Assembly: GCA_019638025.1 (NCBI GenBank)
Contig: JAHBUO010000015.1
Location: 1-43,335, forward strand
Source: Ignavibacteriaceae bacterium
GTDB taxonomy: Bacteria > Bacteroidota > Ignavibacteria > Ignavibacteriales > Ignavibacteriaceae
Direction of reading: 5' to 3'
DNA length: 43,335 nucleotides
Shown here: positions 8,271-16,257 of the stretch, one piece after another
How the letters are laid out: each line of letters begins with the position of its first letter
Numbering within the stretch: the first letter of the stretch is position 1
The notes under the pieces: generated by a model
What the model was told of the DNA's origin: nothing
Databases searched by the model: none
The model's input: the letters and a program-made list of their open reading frames with translations, nothing else
Translations under genes and position numbers: made by a program

Positions 8271-9227
8271 TTAGAAAGAATCTACTGTCTCAGTTTTAAG
8301 TTTATTAATATACTCTATCGAATTAAGGGCTGCTATTGTTCCATCAGCAACTGCTGTGGTTACTTGACGATATCTTTTCTGAATAGAATCACCCGCACCG
8401 AATACCCCTTTTATGCTTGTTTCATAGTTGGTATCGACAACTATTTCTCCGTAATTATTTAATTCAACAACACCTTTAAACTTTTCGGTGTTAGGAACAT
8501 ATCCAATGAAGATAAAGACTCCGTCAATTTTTCGTTTTTCTATCGCACCGGTTTTTAGGTTTTTTATATCGACCATATTCAACTTTTCATCACCGTAAAA
8601 ATGAGTTATAGTTGATTCGAGAACGAAATCAATTTTGGGATTCGATTTTGCCTCATTGATTGCATGTTCAAAAGCCTGGAAATTATCAAACTGATGAACT
8701 AATGTAACTTTAGAGGCATATTTTGTTAAAGATACAGCCTCCTCAAGTGCTGAATTACCACCGCCAACCACAATAATTTCCTTATCTTGGAAAAAATCAC
8801 CATCGCAAGTTGCACAGTAAGAAATTCCTTTCCCTTTAAGTAAATCTTCCCCGGGTGCACCTATTGTTCGTGACTTTCCACCGGTTGCGATTATCACTGA
8901 TTGAGCTGTATAAACATCTTTTGAATTAACCTCAATCGTTTTTACTTCATCATCAAGCTGTAAAGATGTTATTCGGATGTTTGAACGAATATCACAACCG
9001 AAACTCTTCGCTTGCTTTTTCATTATATTGGCAAGTTCATATCCACTGATTGATTCGACACCCGGGTAATTTGCTATCTCGTGGGTCAAAATCATTTGTC
9101 CACCGATAGTGCCTTCATTCAATATTAGTGTTTTTACTTTTGCTCGTGAAAGATAAATTCCGGCCGTTAAACCTGCCGCACCACCACCTATTACTATAAC
9201 ATCATAATTCATAGAATCCATATTCAT
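8271..9227 (-). CDS. trxB: Thioredoxin reductase
   Basis: 318 residues. It has the FAD-binding GGGAAGLTAGIYLSRA near the N-terminus, the redox motif CATCDG (Cys138, Cys141), the NAD(P)H-binding GGGNSALEEA at about 155-164, and the C-terminal FAD motif GAGDSI with VTTAVADG. This is the low-molecular-weight thioredoxin reductase pattern. The ATG overlaps the stop of the thioredoxin-like gene upstream by one base (TAATG), so the two are translationally coupled and the reductase probably reduces that partner. ATG 9212 (MNYDVI) is an alternative start five codons in. Confidence 0.96.
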   Translation of the reverse strand: MNMDSMNYDVIVIGGGAAGLTAGIYLSRAKVKTLILNEGTIGGQMILTHEIANYPGVESISGYELANIMKKQAKSFGCDIRSNIRITSLQLDDEVKTIEVNSKDVYTAQSVIIATGGKSRTIGAPGEDLLKGKGISYCATCDGDFFQDKEIIVVGGGNSALEEAVSLTKYASKVTLVHQFDNFQAFEHAINEAKSNPKIDFVLESTITHFYGDEKLNMVDIKNLKTGAIEKRKIDGVFIFIGYVPNTEKFKGVVELNNYGEIVVDTNYETSIKGVFGAGDSIQKRYRQVTTAVADGTIAALNSIEYINKLKTETVDSF

Positions 9228-9571
9228 TACTGCTTAAAGTTTGCATCTAAAATTGAAGTTACTTGTTCCATGCTTTGTATACTACTAGTTGCTTTTACAA
9301 CATTTCCATTTTTGAAATAAACTGTGAAAGGGAGTCCGGCAAAACCACGGCATTCAGGTAAGTTACGTATTACATGTGAGTGAGGAGCATCAAACTCAAG
9401 ATCAGCAAATTTTACATTTTTGTAATCTCCCTCAATATCTTCCATAACACCGTAAACAGGAATACACATCGGACCCATTCTACCGCAGCAGATCATTACA
9501 TTTTCATTTTCATTAATTGTTTTTTGAAAATCTTCTTCCGTTAAAATGTGAGTTAGATTTGTTCTTAACAT
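9227..9571 (-). CDS. Atypical thioredoxin-fold protein with CCGRMGPMC site
   Basis: 114 residues. The fold is suggested by the alternating strands and by LPFTVYFKNGNVV, which matches the cis-proline and following strand of thioredoxins. At the position of the usual WCGPC there is CCGRMGPMC (Cys28, Cys29, Cys36), so six residues rather than two lie between Cys29 and Cys36. A further Cys (PECRGF) precedes the cis-proline region. GGAG five bases before the ATG is a strong ribosome-binding site. Coupling to trxB (TAATG) argues for a real redox role, possibly with an unusual disulfide or bound metal. It may be a distinct thioredoxin-like family rather than classical TrxA. Confidence 0.8.
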   Translation of the reverse strand: MLRTNLTHILTEEDFQKTINENENVMICCGRMGPMCIPVYGVMEDIEGDYKNVKFADLEFDAPHSHVIRNLPECRGFAGLPFTVYFKNGNVVKATSSIQSMEQVTSILDANFKQ

Positions 9572-9654
9572 TTTTTCTCCTTTAATTTTATAATTTATGA
9601 GATATGATGTAAGAAATGAAAAAGAGATTCAGAGGGTTATTAATTATTAGAGAG

Positions 9655-11724
9655 TTAATCGTCTGATAAAACTTTTTTATTGTTCAAATAAATTCTGTAA
9701 GCAGCATAATTAAGCCCGAATGTGAACCAAACCATTGTAATTATTTCATGGTCTCCAAAATTCCATTCGGTTAATCCCGCAAATAGAAATGCAATAAATC
9801 CACCTAAAGTTCCAAGAGCTAAAGACGAGAGGAACGGAATACTTTTTACACCGTTAAATATTTGAATGTTTATAATCAACATTTTAGTCAGCAAAAACAT
9901 TATTGCAATAAATCCAAACAATCCAAGAATCACCAATATGTGAACATAGTTATTGTGCATGTGTCCTTGAATTTCTTTATCGAAAGGTCTTTTATATTTT
10001 GAATAAAGAAGTGCTAAATCTATGTCACCAACTCCGAAGATTGGATAATCTTTAAATATTTCCATCCCCCCTCGCCATAGTGCAAATCGTGAGGCATTTG
10101 ACGGATTATGAATGTCCCATATACTTTTAATACGGCTTTGTTTAAAACTTGTAATGACTATTTCATCATTTTGAGTTAGTAGTGAGTTTATGTGCTTTTC
10201 ACTTTCGAACAAGAATTTGGCTTCATCAATAATTGCTGATGTTTTACTCAAAGTAAAAACATCCTTTGAAGAGTTAACTAGATAGACAACTGAATCATTA
10301 TCAACAAAGTGTGTTAGTCTTTTTATTTTGTCTGATTTATTCAGTACTATAAGTGAGTCTTCAATTACATCGAGTAAATAAGCGTAATTCCCATCTGAAG
10401 TAACTAAATGATTTTTATAAAAATAAAACGGTAGAAAGTGCTTCGTGTTTGGATAATATTTTCCACTATCAATAGGAATTCCGTCAACTAAATTAAATAT
10501 CAATAAACCTTTTTCAGCTGAAAAGATAAGAAGCCGATTAGAATCAACATCCATTGTACTGTATTTATTTACGTATGGTATTCTGATTGTTTCCTTTGAA
10601 TTAAGAATATCCGGAAAGATTGTAAGTCCGCTATCCAAGTCGAGAACATAAAGTTTATTATTAAAATACTTGTAATCGTGAGTGTAGCCGGTAGTTTGGA
10701 ATTCTTTGATAAATTCATTTGTATTAGTTTTAAGTAACACAAATCGAGTATCCACTAAATAGATAACAGCAAGTGAATCACTAATGGTAAAGCCTGAAAT
10801 AGCCGGCGAAGGAGTTTCAATTGTATTAACTATTTCATTTTGAGAAATCAGTTTTACGCCACCGTCATAATCAGAAGCAATAATTTTTTCCCCAATAGCA
10901 AACACAGAATGTGCTTTTCCTTCAGTATTTAAGCTATTAGTCTTAATGTAATCATTTTCTTTAGTTGAATAAAAATCAATATTACTCCATTCTTTATCTT
11001 TAATCGCAACGGCTACGGCTACTATTAAAATGAGAAGAATAAAAACCCATTTTCTTTTAAAGAGTAAAATGAAAAAAATCCCTGCAAATGCGGCAATCCA
11101 TCCGGTTCGCTTGTAAGTTGCAAAAAGAGCCGCGAACGAAAGAATAGTTAAGATAAAAGATATTATTCGAGTTTTTAGTTCTTCCTTTTCATTGATTAAA
11201 AAAGCGAAGCAAAACAATCCTGTGAATGTCATTATCTCACTTGCGGTAATCGGATACTGAAATACTGATGGCCCGGACTGAACAACATGATATAAATTTT
11301 CGATATAAAAATGGAGTGAGAAATAGAGATATATTAAAACACTGATTATTGCAACTGACAGATATACCTGAAAAAAAACTTTTATCTGTTGAAGTGTCTT
11401 GGGGACTGAAGCAACCACATAAATAATCGGGATGAGTAAAACTCTCTTCAATAAGTTATTGAATGATGAAGCCGATTCAATGGAAAAAATTGTAGATATA
11501 ATTTCAGCAAGAATAAATAAAACTAAGGCTATTTCTAATCCACTTTTAGAAAATGGATTATTCTTTTCCTTCACAAGTTTTATAAGAATAGTAACTAATG
11601 CACCATAATAACCTAATTGATTTATAAAAATCGAGTTGGTCAAACTTCCAAGAAAAAGTACGAGAAAGAAGAATGCGACTTTATCAATCGTCCCGGAATT
11701 TTTGAATGCTTCAAAAATTCTCAT
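9655..11724 (-). CDS. O-antigen ligase/polymerase family membrane protein with inserted propeller-like domain
   Basis: 689 residues, against about 400-450 for ordinary WaaL/Wzy relatives. Residues 15-240 hold about nine to ten membrane helices, with YKRTGW near 204-209. Residues about 255-540 are soluble and strand-rich (DYDGGVKLI, YFNNKLYVLDLDSGL, NRLLIFSAEKGLLIFNL, YLLDVIEDS). They look like a beta-propeller placed where the family has its large periplasmic loop. The family signature then resumes with RFALWRGGMEIFKDYPIFGVG (about 546-566) and HMHNNYVHILVILGLFG, followed by further helices. The likely role is joining or polymerising surface glycan in the periplasm. It overlaps msbA by four bases (ATGA) and follows a GT9 gene, fitting LPS or capsule assembly. 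Confidence 0.8.
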   Translation of the reverse strand: MRIFEAFKNSGTIDKVAFFFLVLFLGSLTNSIFINQLGYYGALVTILIKLVKEKNNPFSKSGLEIALVLFILAEIISTIFSIESASSFNNLLKRVLLIPIIYVVASVPKTLQQIKVFFQVYLSVAIISVLIYLYFSLHFYIENLYHVVQSGPSVFQYPITASEIMTFTGLFCFAFLINEKEELKTRIISFILTILSFAALFATYKRTGWIAAFAGIFFILLFKRKWVFILLILIVAVAVAIKDKEWSNIDFYSTKENDYIKTNSLNTEGKAHSVFAIGEKIIASDYDGGVKLISQNEIVNTIETPSPAISGFTISDSLAVIYLVDTRFVLLKTNTNEFIKEFQTTGYTHDYKYFNNKLYVLDLDSGLTIFPDILNSKETIRIPYVNKYSTMDVDSNRLLIFSAEKGLLIFNLVDGIPIDSGKYYPNTKHFLPFYFYKNHLVTSDGNYAYLLDVIEDSLIVLNKSDKIKRLTHFVDNDSVVYLVNSSKDVFTLSKTSAIIDEAKFLFESEKHINSLLTQNDEIVITSFKQSRIKSIWDIHNPSNASRFALWRGGMEIFKDYPIFGVGDIDLALLYSKYKRPFDKEIQGHMHNNYVHILVILGLFGFIAIMFLLTKMLIINIQIFNGVKSIPFLSSLALGTLGGFIAFLFAGLTEWNFGDHEIITMVWFTFGLNYAAYRIYLNNKKVLSDD

Positions 11725-13577
11725 TGAATATCCCTAAACTGCATCTCGTACAATTTTTTATAAACTCCATCATCGATGTTGATTAAATCATTATGTGTAC
11801 CGGATTGAATTATTTTACCTTTATCAATCACTAAAATCTTCGTAGCATTTCTAATAGTACTTAAACGATGCGCAATTACGAAAGTAGTTCTGTTTTGCAT
11901 AAGCCTTTCAATTGCTTCTTGAACCAACATTTCACTTTGATTATCAAGAGCTGATGTTGCTTCGTCAAAAATCATTATGGCGGGGTTTTTAAGCAGCGCT
12001 CTGGCAATAGACAATCTTTGTCTTTGCCCACCGGATAACTTCAAACCTCGTTCACCGATAATTGTATCATATCCGTCCGGCAATTCTTCAATAAAACTGT
12101 GCGCATTTGCCATTTTAGATGCTTCAACTATTTTATCAAACGAGTAGTTTTCTAAGCCGTAAGCAATATTATTTTTTATTGATTCGTTAAATAGAATTGT
12201 TTCTTGTGTGACAATTCCCAACAGTTTTCGTAAATCTTCAATTTTAATATTTTTGATATCAATTCCATCATAATAAATTGCTCCGGAAGTTGGGTCATAA
12301 AATCGAGGGAGTAAATCTACTAATGTGGATTTTCCACCGCCACTTGGTCCAACCAAAGCTATGATTTCTCCTTTTTTAACTTCAAAAGAGACATCCTTTA
12401 AAACAAGTTCATCTGAATCCGAGTAATGAAAGGCTATATTGTCGAATATAATATTTGTAGTAAAGTCATTTTTTCTTATTGGTGTTTCAATATTTTTTAT
12501 AGCGGGTTCAATATCAATTATCTCAAATATTCTTTCACCGGCGGCACTTGATTCTTGAATTCTATTATTAACCCCGCTTAATTCCTTAATTGGAGTCATT
12601 AATTGAAATATTGCAAAGAGAAAACCAAGAAACTCACTCGCTTTTAATCCCCCCCCTTCAATTACAATCTTTCCTCCATAATAAATTATCAAAGCACCCA
12701 CAACTACACTTAAAAATTCAGTTACCGGACTTGATAAATTACGAACTCTAACCATCCCCAAAGTTTTCTTAAAGTAAGATAATGTTCCGTTGAAAAATTT
12801 TTTATTTTCATACTCTTCCATGCCAAAGGCTTTAACAATTTTTACACCGGAGATTGTCTCATAGAGTAAGTTGGTTATTTCGGCAATACTCTGTTGAAGA
12901 ATCGAACTTTGTTTTCTTAGTTTTAACCCGAGTAATGCTATAAAAATCAATGATATAGGAAGGACAACAAAAGAAAATAGAGTCAGCTGCCAGCTTATCG
13001 ATAGTGCTATTCCTAAAAATACTAAAATAGTAATCGGCTCTCTAACCATATTTAGAAATACCGTAGAAACACTTGATTGCACAACACTTACATCATTAAT
13101 AATTCTCGAAATAAGATTCCCGGTTTTTTCATTTTTGAAGAATCCCATAGGGAGTTTATGTAAATGTTTGTAAGCTTGATTTCTAATATCTTTCACAACA
13201 CCTTGCTCAGCATAAGCTAAGAAATAAGCTTGAAGGTAACCGAATAGATTTTTCAGAAAGAATGCAAGCATCACCAGAAAGACTATTTTTGTTAGGGCAT
13301 CAATTTTGCTTCCACCGAAAATAAAAGTGTTAAATGATTCGCTTAACGAATGCTGAATATCGGCAATCCAATCCGGTAAAATTGAAGTTTTTGCTGATTG
13401 ATTTACTGTTGCACTTGATTTATCACTTCCACCTAAAAAAAGTGTATCTAATAACGGAATCAATAAATAAATGGATGCACCATTTGCAAGCGCATAAAGT
13501 ATGCTGAAAAGAATAGACCCGGCAATATAATTTTTATACGGTTTTACAAAAGCAAGAATTCGAAAATATGTTTTCAC
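11721..13577 (-). CDS. msbA: MsbA-type lipid A/glycolipid ABC exporter (permease-ATPase fusion)
   Basis: 618 residues from a GTG start at 13577, with AGG five bases upstream. Six membrane segments span about residues 15-330. The ATPase has Walker A GPSGGGKS (410-417), Q-loop VTQET, signature LSGGQRQ (from 514), Walker B IMIFDE and H-loop His about 570. This is the homodimeric ABCB half-transporter architecture. Its position between a GT9 glycosyltransferase and an O-antigen ligase supports export of lipid A or a lipid-linked glycan, though a lipid or drug exporter cannot be excluded. A short insertion after the first helix (about residues 50-90) is polar. Confidence 0.9.
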   Translation of the reverse strand: MKTYFRILAFVKPYKNYIAGSILFSILYALANGASIYLLIPLLDTLFLGGSDKSSATVNQSAKTSILPDWIADIQHSLSESFNTFIFGGSKIDALTKIVFLVMLAFFLKNLFGYLQAYFLAYAEQGVVKDIRNQAYKHLHKLPMGFFKNEKTGNLISRIINDVSVVQSSVSTVFLNMVREPITILVFLGIALSISWQLTLFSFVVLPISLIFIALLGLKLRKQSSILQQSIAEITNLLYETISGVKIVKAFGMEEYENKKFFNGTLSYFKKTLGMVRVRNLSSPVTEFLSVVVGALIIYYGGKIVIEGGGLKASEFLGFLFAIFQLMTPIKELSGVNNRIQESSAAGERIFEIIDIEPAIKNIETPIRKNDFTTNIIFDNIAFHYSDSDELVLKDVSFEVKKGEIIALVGPSGGGKSTLVDLLPRFYDPTSGAIYYDGIDIKNIKIEDLRKLLGIVTQETILFNESIKNNIAYGLENYSFDKIVEASKMANAHSFIEELPDGYDTIIGERGLKLSGGQRQRLSIARALLKNPAIMIFDEATSALDNQSEMLVQEAIERLMQNRTTFVIAHRLSTIRNATKILVIDKGKIIQSGTHNDLINIDDGVYKKLYEMQFRDIQ

Positions 13578-13591
13578 TTTTTCCTAATTAT

Positions 13592-14680
13592 TTAATTCGC
13601 ATCTGAAAAATTATACTTTTTATTAAGTATTTCAATTACTTCTTTTTCTACAATATCAACGCTGAGCATTTCCATACACAATGTAGGCTTTTTCACTTTA
13701 CAAATCTCCCATTGCTGAGGTTTTGGATTTTTGAATTTACATGGCAAACAATCAAGCTCAACATGAATATTCTTTGAGTAGCCGTCTGGGTCATAAACTC
13801 CGGTATCAAGAGGATCAGCATAACCAATTAGCATAAGTGTTGGAACTCCAAATGCATTTGCAACATGTAATGTTCCGGTATCCGGACCAATCACCAAATG
13901 AGTATGCTTTATAATTGAGAATAAAGTTCTTAAGTCGGTACGACCTGCAAAAGATGTGGACGAAGTTTTCATCATTGACTGTACTTTGGAAATTTTTTCC
14001 ATTTCCGATTTAACCCCTGTAAAAATAATTTTAGCTCCGAATTTTCTAGCTAACCTATCTGCAAGTTCTGCATAATAATTTAAGAGCCACTCACGGGGTG
14101 AGTTTTCTTCACTACAGCCGACTTGCAAAACAATTAGAAAATCTTTTTCAGAGATTCCACTATCTGATAATAACTTCAAACTAATAACATCTTCGTCTTC
14201 TGTGGTGAATAGCGTAGTTCTATCTTCGTTGACAACTTCAGTCCAGTTTGAAACCGAACCCAGTTCCGCTAAAACTGCGTGCCCTTTTCTATCATTAATA
14301 ATATCAAGGTATTTGTCCGCTTTGTTCTTAAATCCAACTCTATATTTTGCGCTGATTAACAGCGACATTAAAGTATAGTGTGAATTAACTTCTTGAATTA
14401 AGCAGACATCATACTTTTCCTTTCTTAAGCTGAAAAAAAATTTTATGTGATATAATAATCCTGCTTTACTTTTTAGCGGAAAGATTCTTCTAACTCCCGG
14501 ATAGTTCTTTAAAACATCTTCCGAATTACTACTTACTACAACATCAATAACAGAATCCGAAAACATATTCTTTAATCGATTAATAATTGGAGTTAAAAAT
14601 GTTATGTCACCAATTAACCCATCCCGAATAATCAAAAACTTAAATTTTCTTTTCTGATTTATGAAGGAGTTAAAATCCAA
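13592..14680 (-). CDS. Glycosyltransferase family 9 (heptosyltransferase-like)
   Basis: 362 residues. The start is TTG 14680, directly after the stop of the M50 protease gene, with GGAGG ten bases upstream; there is no ATG near the domain start. The family pattern is clear: FLIIRDGLIGDITFLTPI at the N-terminus, LQVGCSEENSPREW in the middle, and the sugar-nucleotide binding GPDTGTLHVANAFGVPTLML. A cysteine-containing end (CLPC, CKVKKPTLCM) resembles other GT9 members. It probably adds heptose or another sugar to the LPS core at the inner membrane. Its neighbours msbA and the O-antigen ligase agree with envelope glycan assembly. Confidence 0.88.
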   Translation of the reverse strand: MDFNSFINQKRKFKFLIIRDGLIGDITFLTPIINRLKNMFSDSVIDVVVSSNSEDVLKNYPGVRRIFPLKSKAGLLYHIKFFFSLRKEKYDVCLIQEVNSHYTLMSLLISAKYRVGFKNKADKYLDIINDRKGHAVLAELGSVSNWTEVVNEDRTTLFTTEDEDVISLKLLSDSGISEKDFLIVLQVGCSEENSPREWLLNYYAELADRLARKFGAKIIFTGVKSEMEKISKVQSMMKTSSTSFAGRTDLRTLFSIIKHTHLVIGPDTGTLHVANAFGVPTLMLIGYADPLDTGVYDPDGYSKNIHVELDCLPCKFKNPKPQQWEICKVKKPTLCMEMLSVDIVEKEVIEILNKKYNFSDAN

Positions 14681-15343
14681 TTATTTATATCCTCCGATAA
14701 ACAAGAATCCATTCATAAAAGCGTTAATCAGTGCAAAGAAGTACTTCCAGAGAGGACTGTAAATAAATAATATTAGAATTAGCGAACCATAAAATCCCAA
14801 GTTTAACAAAGAAGCTGTAAACCGATTCGGGAATAAGTCATACAATATATGTGAGCCATCCAGTGGTGGAATAGGCAGAAGATTAAATAAGAAAAGAAAA
14901 ATATTAAAATAAACACCGAACCATAACATATTGACAAGAGTATCTTTGTAACCCATTTCGAAAGGTATTTTAGTAATCAAAACAAAGAGTAAAAAAAATA
15001 GAATGGAAAGAGCAAAATTAGAGAAAGGTCCCGCTGCAGCAACATAAGCATCATCAATCAATGGATTTCTAAAATTTCTTCTATCGACCGGAACAGGCTT
15101 TGCCCATCCAATCAAAGCAAACCCCGAAGCAAAAGCCATAAAGGGCATCAATAAAGAACCAAACAAATCTATATGTTTAATTGGATTTAATGTTAATCTT
15201 CCTAGATTTTTTGCCGTATTATCTCCTTTTCGAGACGCAACCAAAGCGTGTGCATATTCATGTACGGCAAGCGAAATGAAGAAAAATGGAAGAAATGTTA
15301 AAAATGAAATTAACTTATCACTTATTTGAATATCGGACATCAT
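14681..15343 (-). CDS. Site-2 protease family (M50) membrane metallopeptidase
   Basis: 220 residues with about five to six membrane helices. Zinc site HEYAH (His28, Glu29, His32) lies in the first helices, and the third ligand motif LLPIPPLDGSHIL contains Asp162. The conserved GWAKPVPV loop is present. This is the compact M50B form without a PDZ domain, as in the yet-uncharacterised FtsH-less rhomboid-like neighbours of xerD in many bacteria. Its substrate is unknown. It is coupled to xerD by a one-base TAATG overlap, and it starts with two consecutive ATG codons. Confidence 0.9.
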   Translation of the reverse strand: MMSDIQISDKLISFLTFLPFFFISLAVHEYAHALVASRKGDNTAKNLGRLTLNPIKHIDLFGSLLMPFMAFASGFALIGWAKPVPVDRRNFRNPLIDDAYVAAAGPFSNFALSILFFLLFVLITKIPFEMGYKDTLVNMLWFGVYFNIFLFLFNLLPIPPLDGSHILYDLFPNRFTASLLNLGFYGSLILILFIYSPLWKYFFALINAFMNGFLFIGGYK

Positions 15344-16257
15344 TATCCTCTTGGATGAAATCTTTTATGTTCTTGCTTAATAAAATCACGATCAATATGA
15401 GTATAGATTTGTGTTGTTGAAATATCAGAGTGACCAAGCATTTCTTGAACTGCTCGCAAATCAGCACCACCTTCAAGTAAATGAGTTGCAAATGAATGTC
15501 TAAATGTATGCGGATGAACATTCTTCTCAATATTTGCTTCTTTTGAATAGTAACTAATTAACTTCCACAAACCCATTCTTGATATTTTTGTCCCTCTGAT
15601 ATTTAGAAACAATGTTGTAAAACTTTTATTTTTCTTCTCGAGTATCGGACGGCTTTCTGTTAAGTATTTTTTAATCCAGTTTATAGCACTTGTTCCAATC
15701 GGTACGATTCTTTCTTTTGAACCTTTTCCAAAAACCCGAATGGCTTCGTCATCAAGGTACAAATCAGAAACAGTTAGATTAATCAGTTCTGAAACTCTTA
15801 ATCCACAAGCATAAAAAACTTCGAGCATTGTTCTATCTCTAATCCCAAGAGGTTTTGATAAATCAGGTTGCGCAAATACTTTGTTAATATCTTCTACAGT
15901 TAAAACATCAGGAAGTTTTTGTGCAATTTTTGGCGCTTGAAGTTTTTCAATCGGATTAGATTCAATATAACCCGATAGCAGCAGATAATTTAAAAACCCC
16001 TTTAATGAAGAAAAATATCTTGCAATAGAAGTATTAGTTAGACCTAATGAACTTAACACTTTTAGAAATTCAACTAAGTCTTTTAATGAGACCGAATTTA
16101 AATCAATCTTTTTTTGATCGATAAGAAATTTGTAAAACTGTCTAATATCATTTTTATAGGCTTGAATGGATAGTTGTGATAGATTTCGTTCAAAATCCAA
16201 AAGAGCTAAATAATCATTTAAAAGTTGAGATAACTCAGTTGGAAGCTCGCTGTTCAA
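15343..16257 (-). CDS. xerD: Tyrosine recombinase XerC/XerD
   Basis: 304 residues, the usual length. An N-terminal SAM-like core-binding domain (residues about 8-100) precedes a catalytic domain with the full set: Arg154 (CGLRVSEL), Lys178, His250 and Arg253 (HPHTFRHSFATHLL), His276 (LGHSDISTTQIYTH) and Tyr285. XerD rather than XerC is inferred from overall look; it resolves chromosome dimers at dif together with FtsK. The start is a TTG that overlaps the stop of the HD gene by four bases (TTGA), with AAGAAAG close upstream; no ATG fits the domain start. Confidence 0.92.
   Translation of the reverse strand: MNSELPTELSQLLNDYLALLDFERNLSQLSIQAYKNDIRQFYKFLIDQKKIDLNSVSLKDLVEFLKVLSSLGLTNTSIARYFSSLKGFLNYLLLSGYIESNPIEKLQAPKIAQKLPDVLTVEDINKVFAQPDLSKPLGIRDRTMLEVFYACGLRVSELINLTVSDLYLDDEAIRVFGKGSKERIVPIGTSAINWIKKYLTESRPILEKKNKSFTTLFLNIRGTKISRMGLWKLISYYSKEANIEKNVHPHTFRHSFATHLLEGGADLRAVQEMLGHSDISTTQIYTHIDRDFIKQEHKRFHPRG

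Noticed and set aside
15318..15530. Minus-strand frame of 70 codons overlapping xerD
   Set aside because: It is out of frame with xerD, which shows the full catalytic set there.
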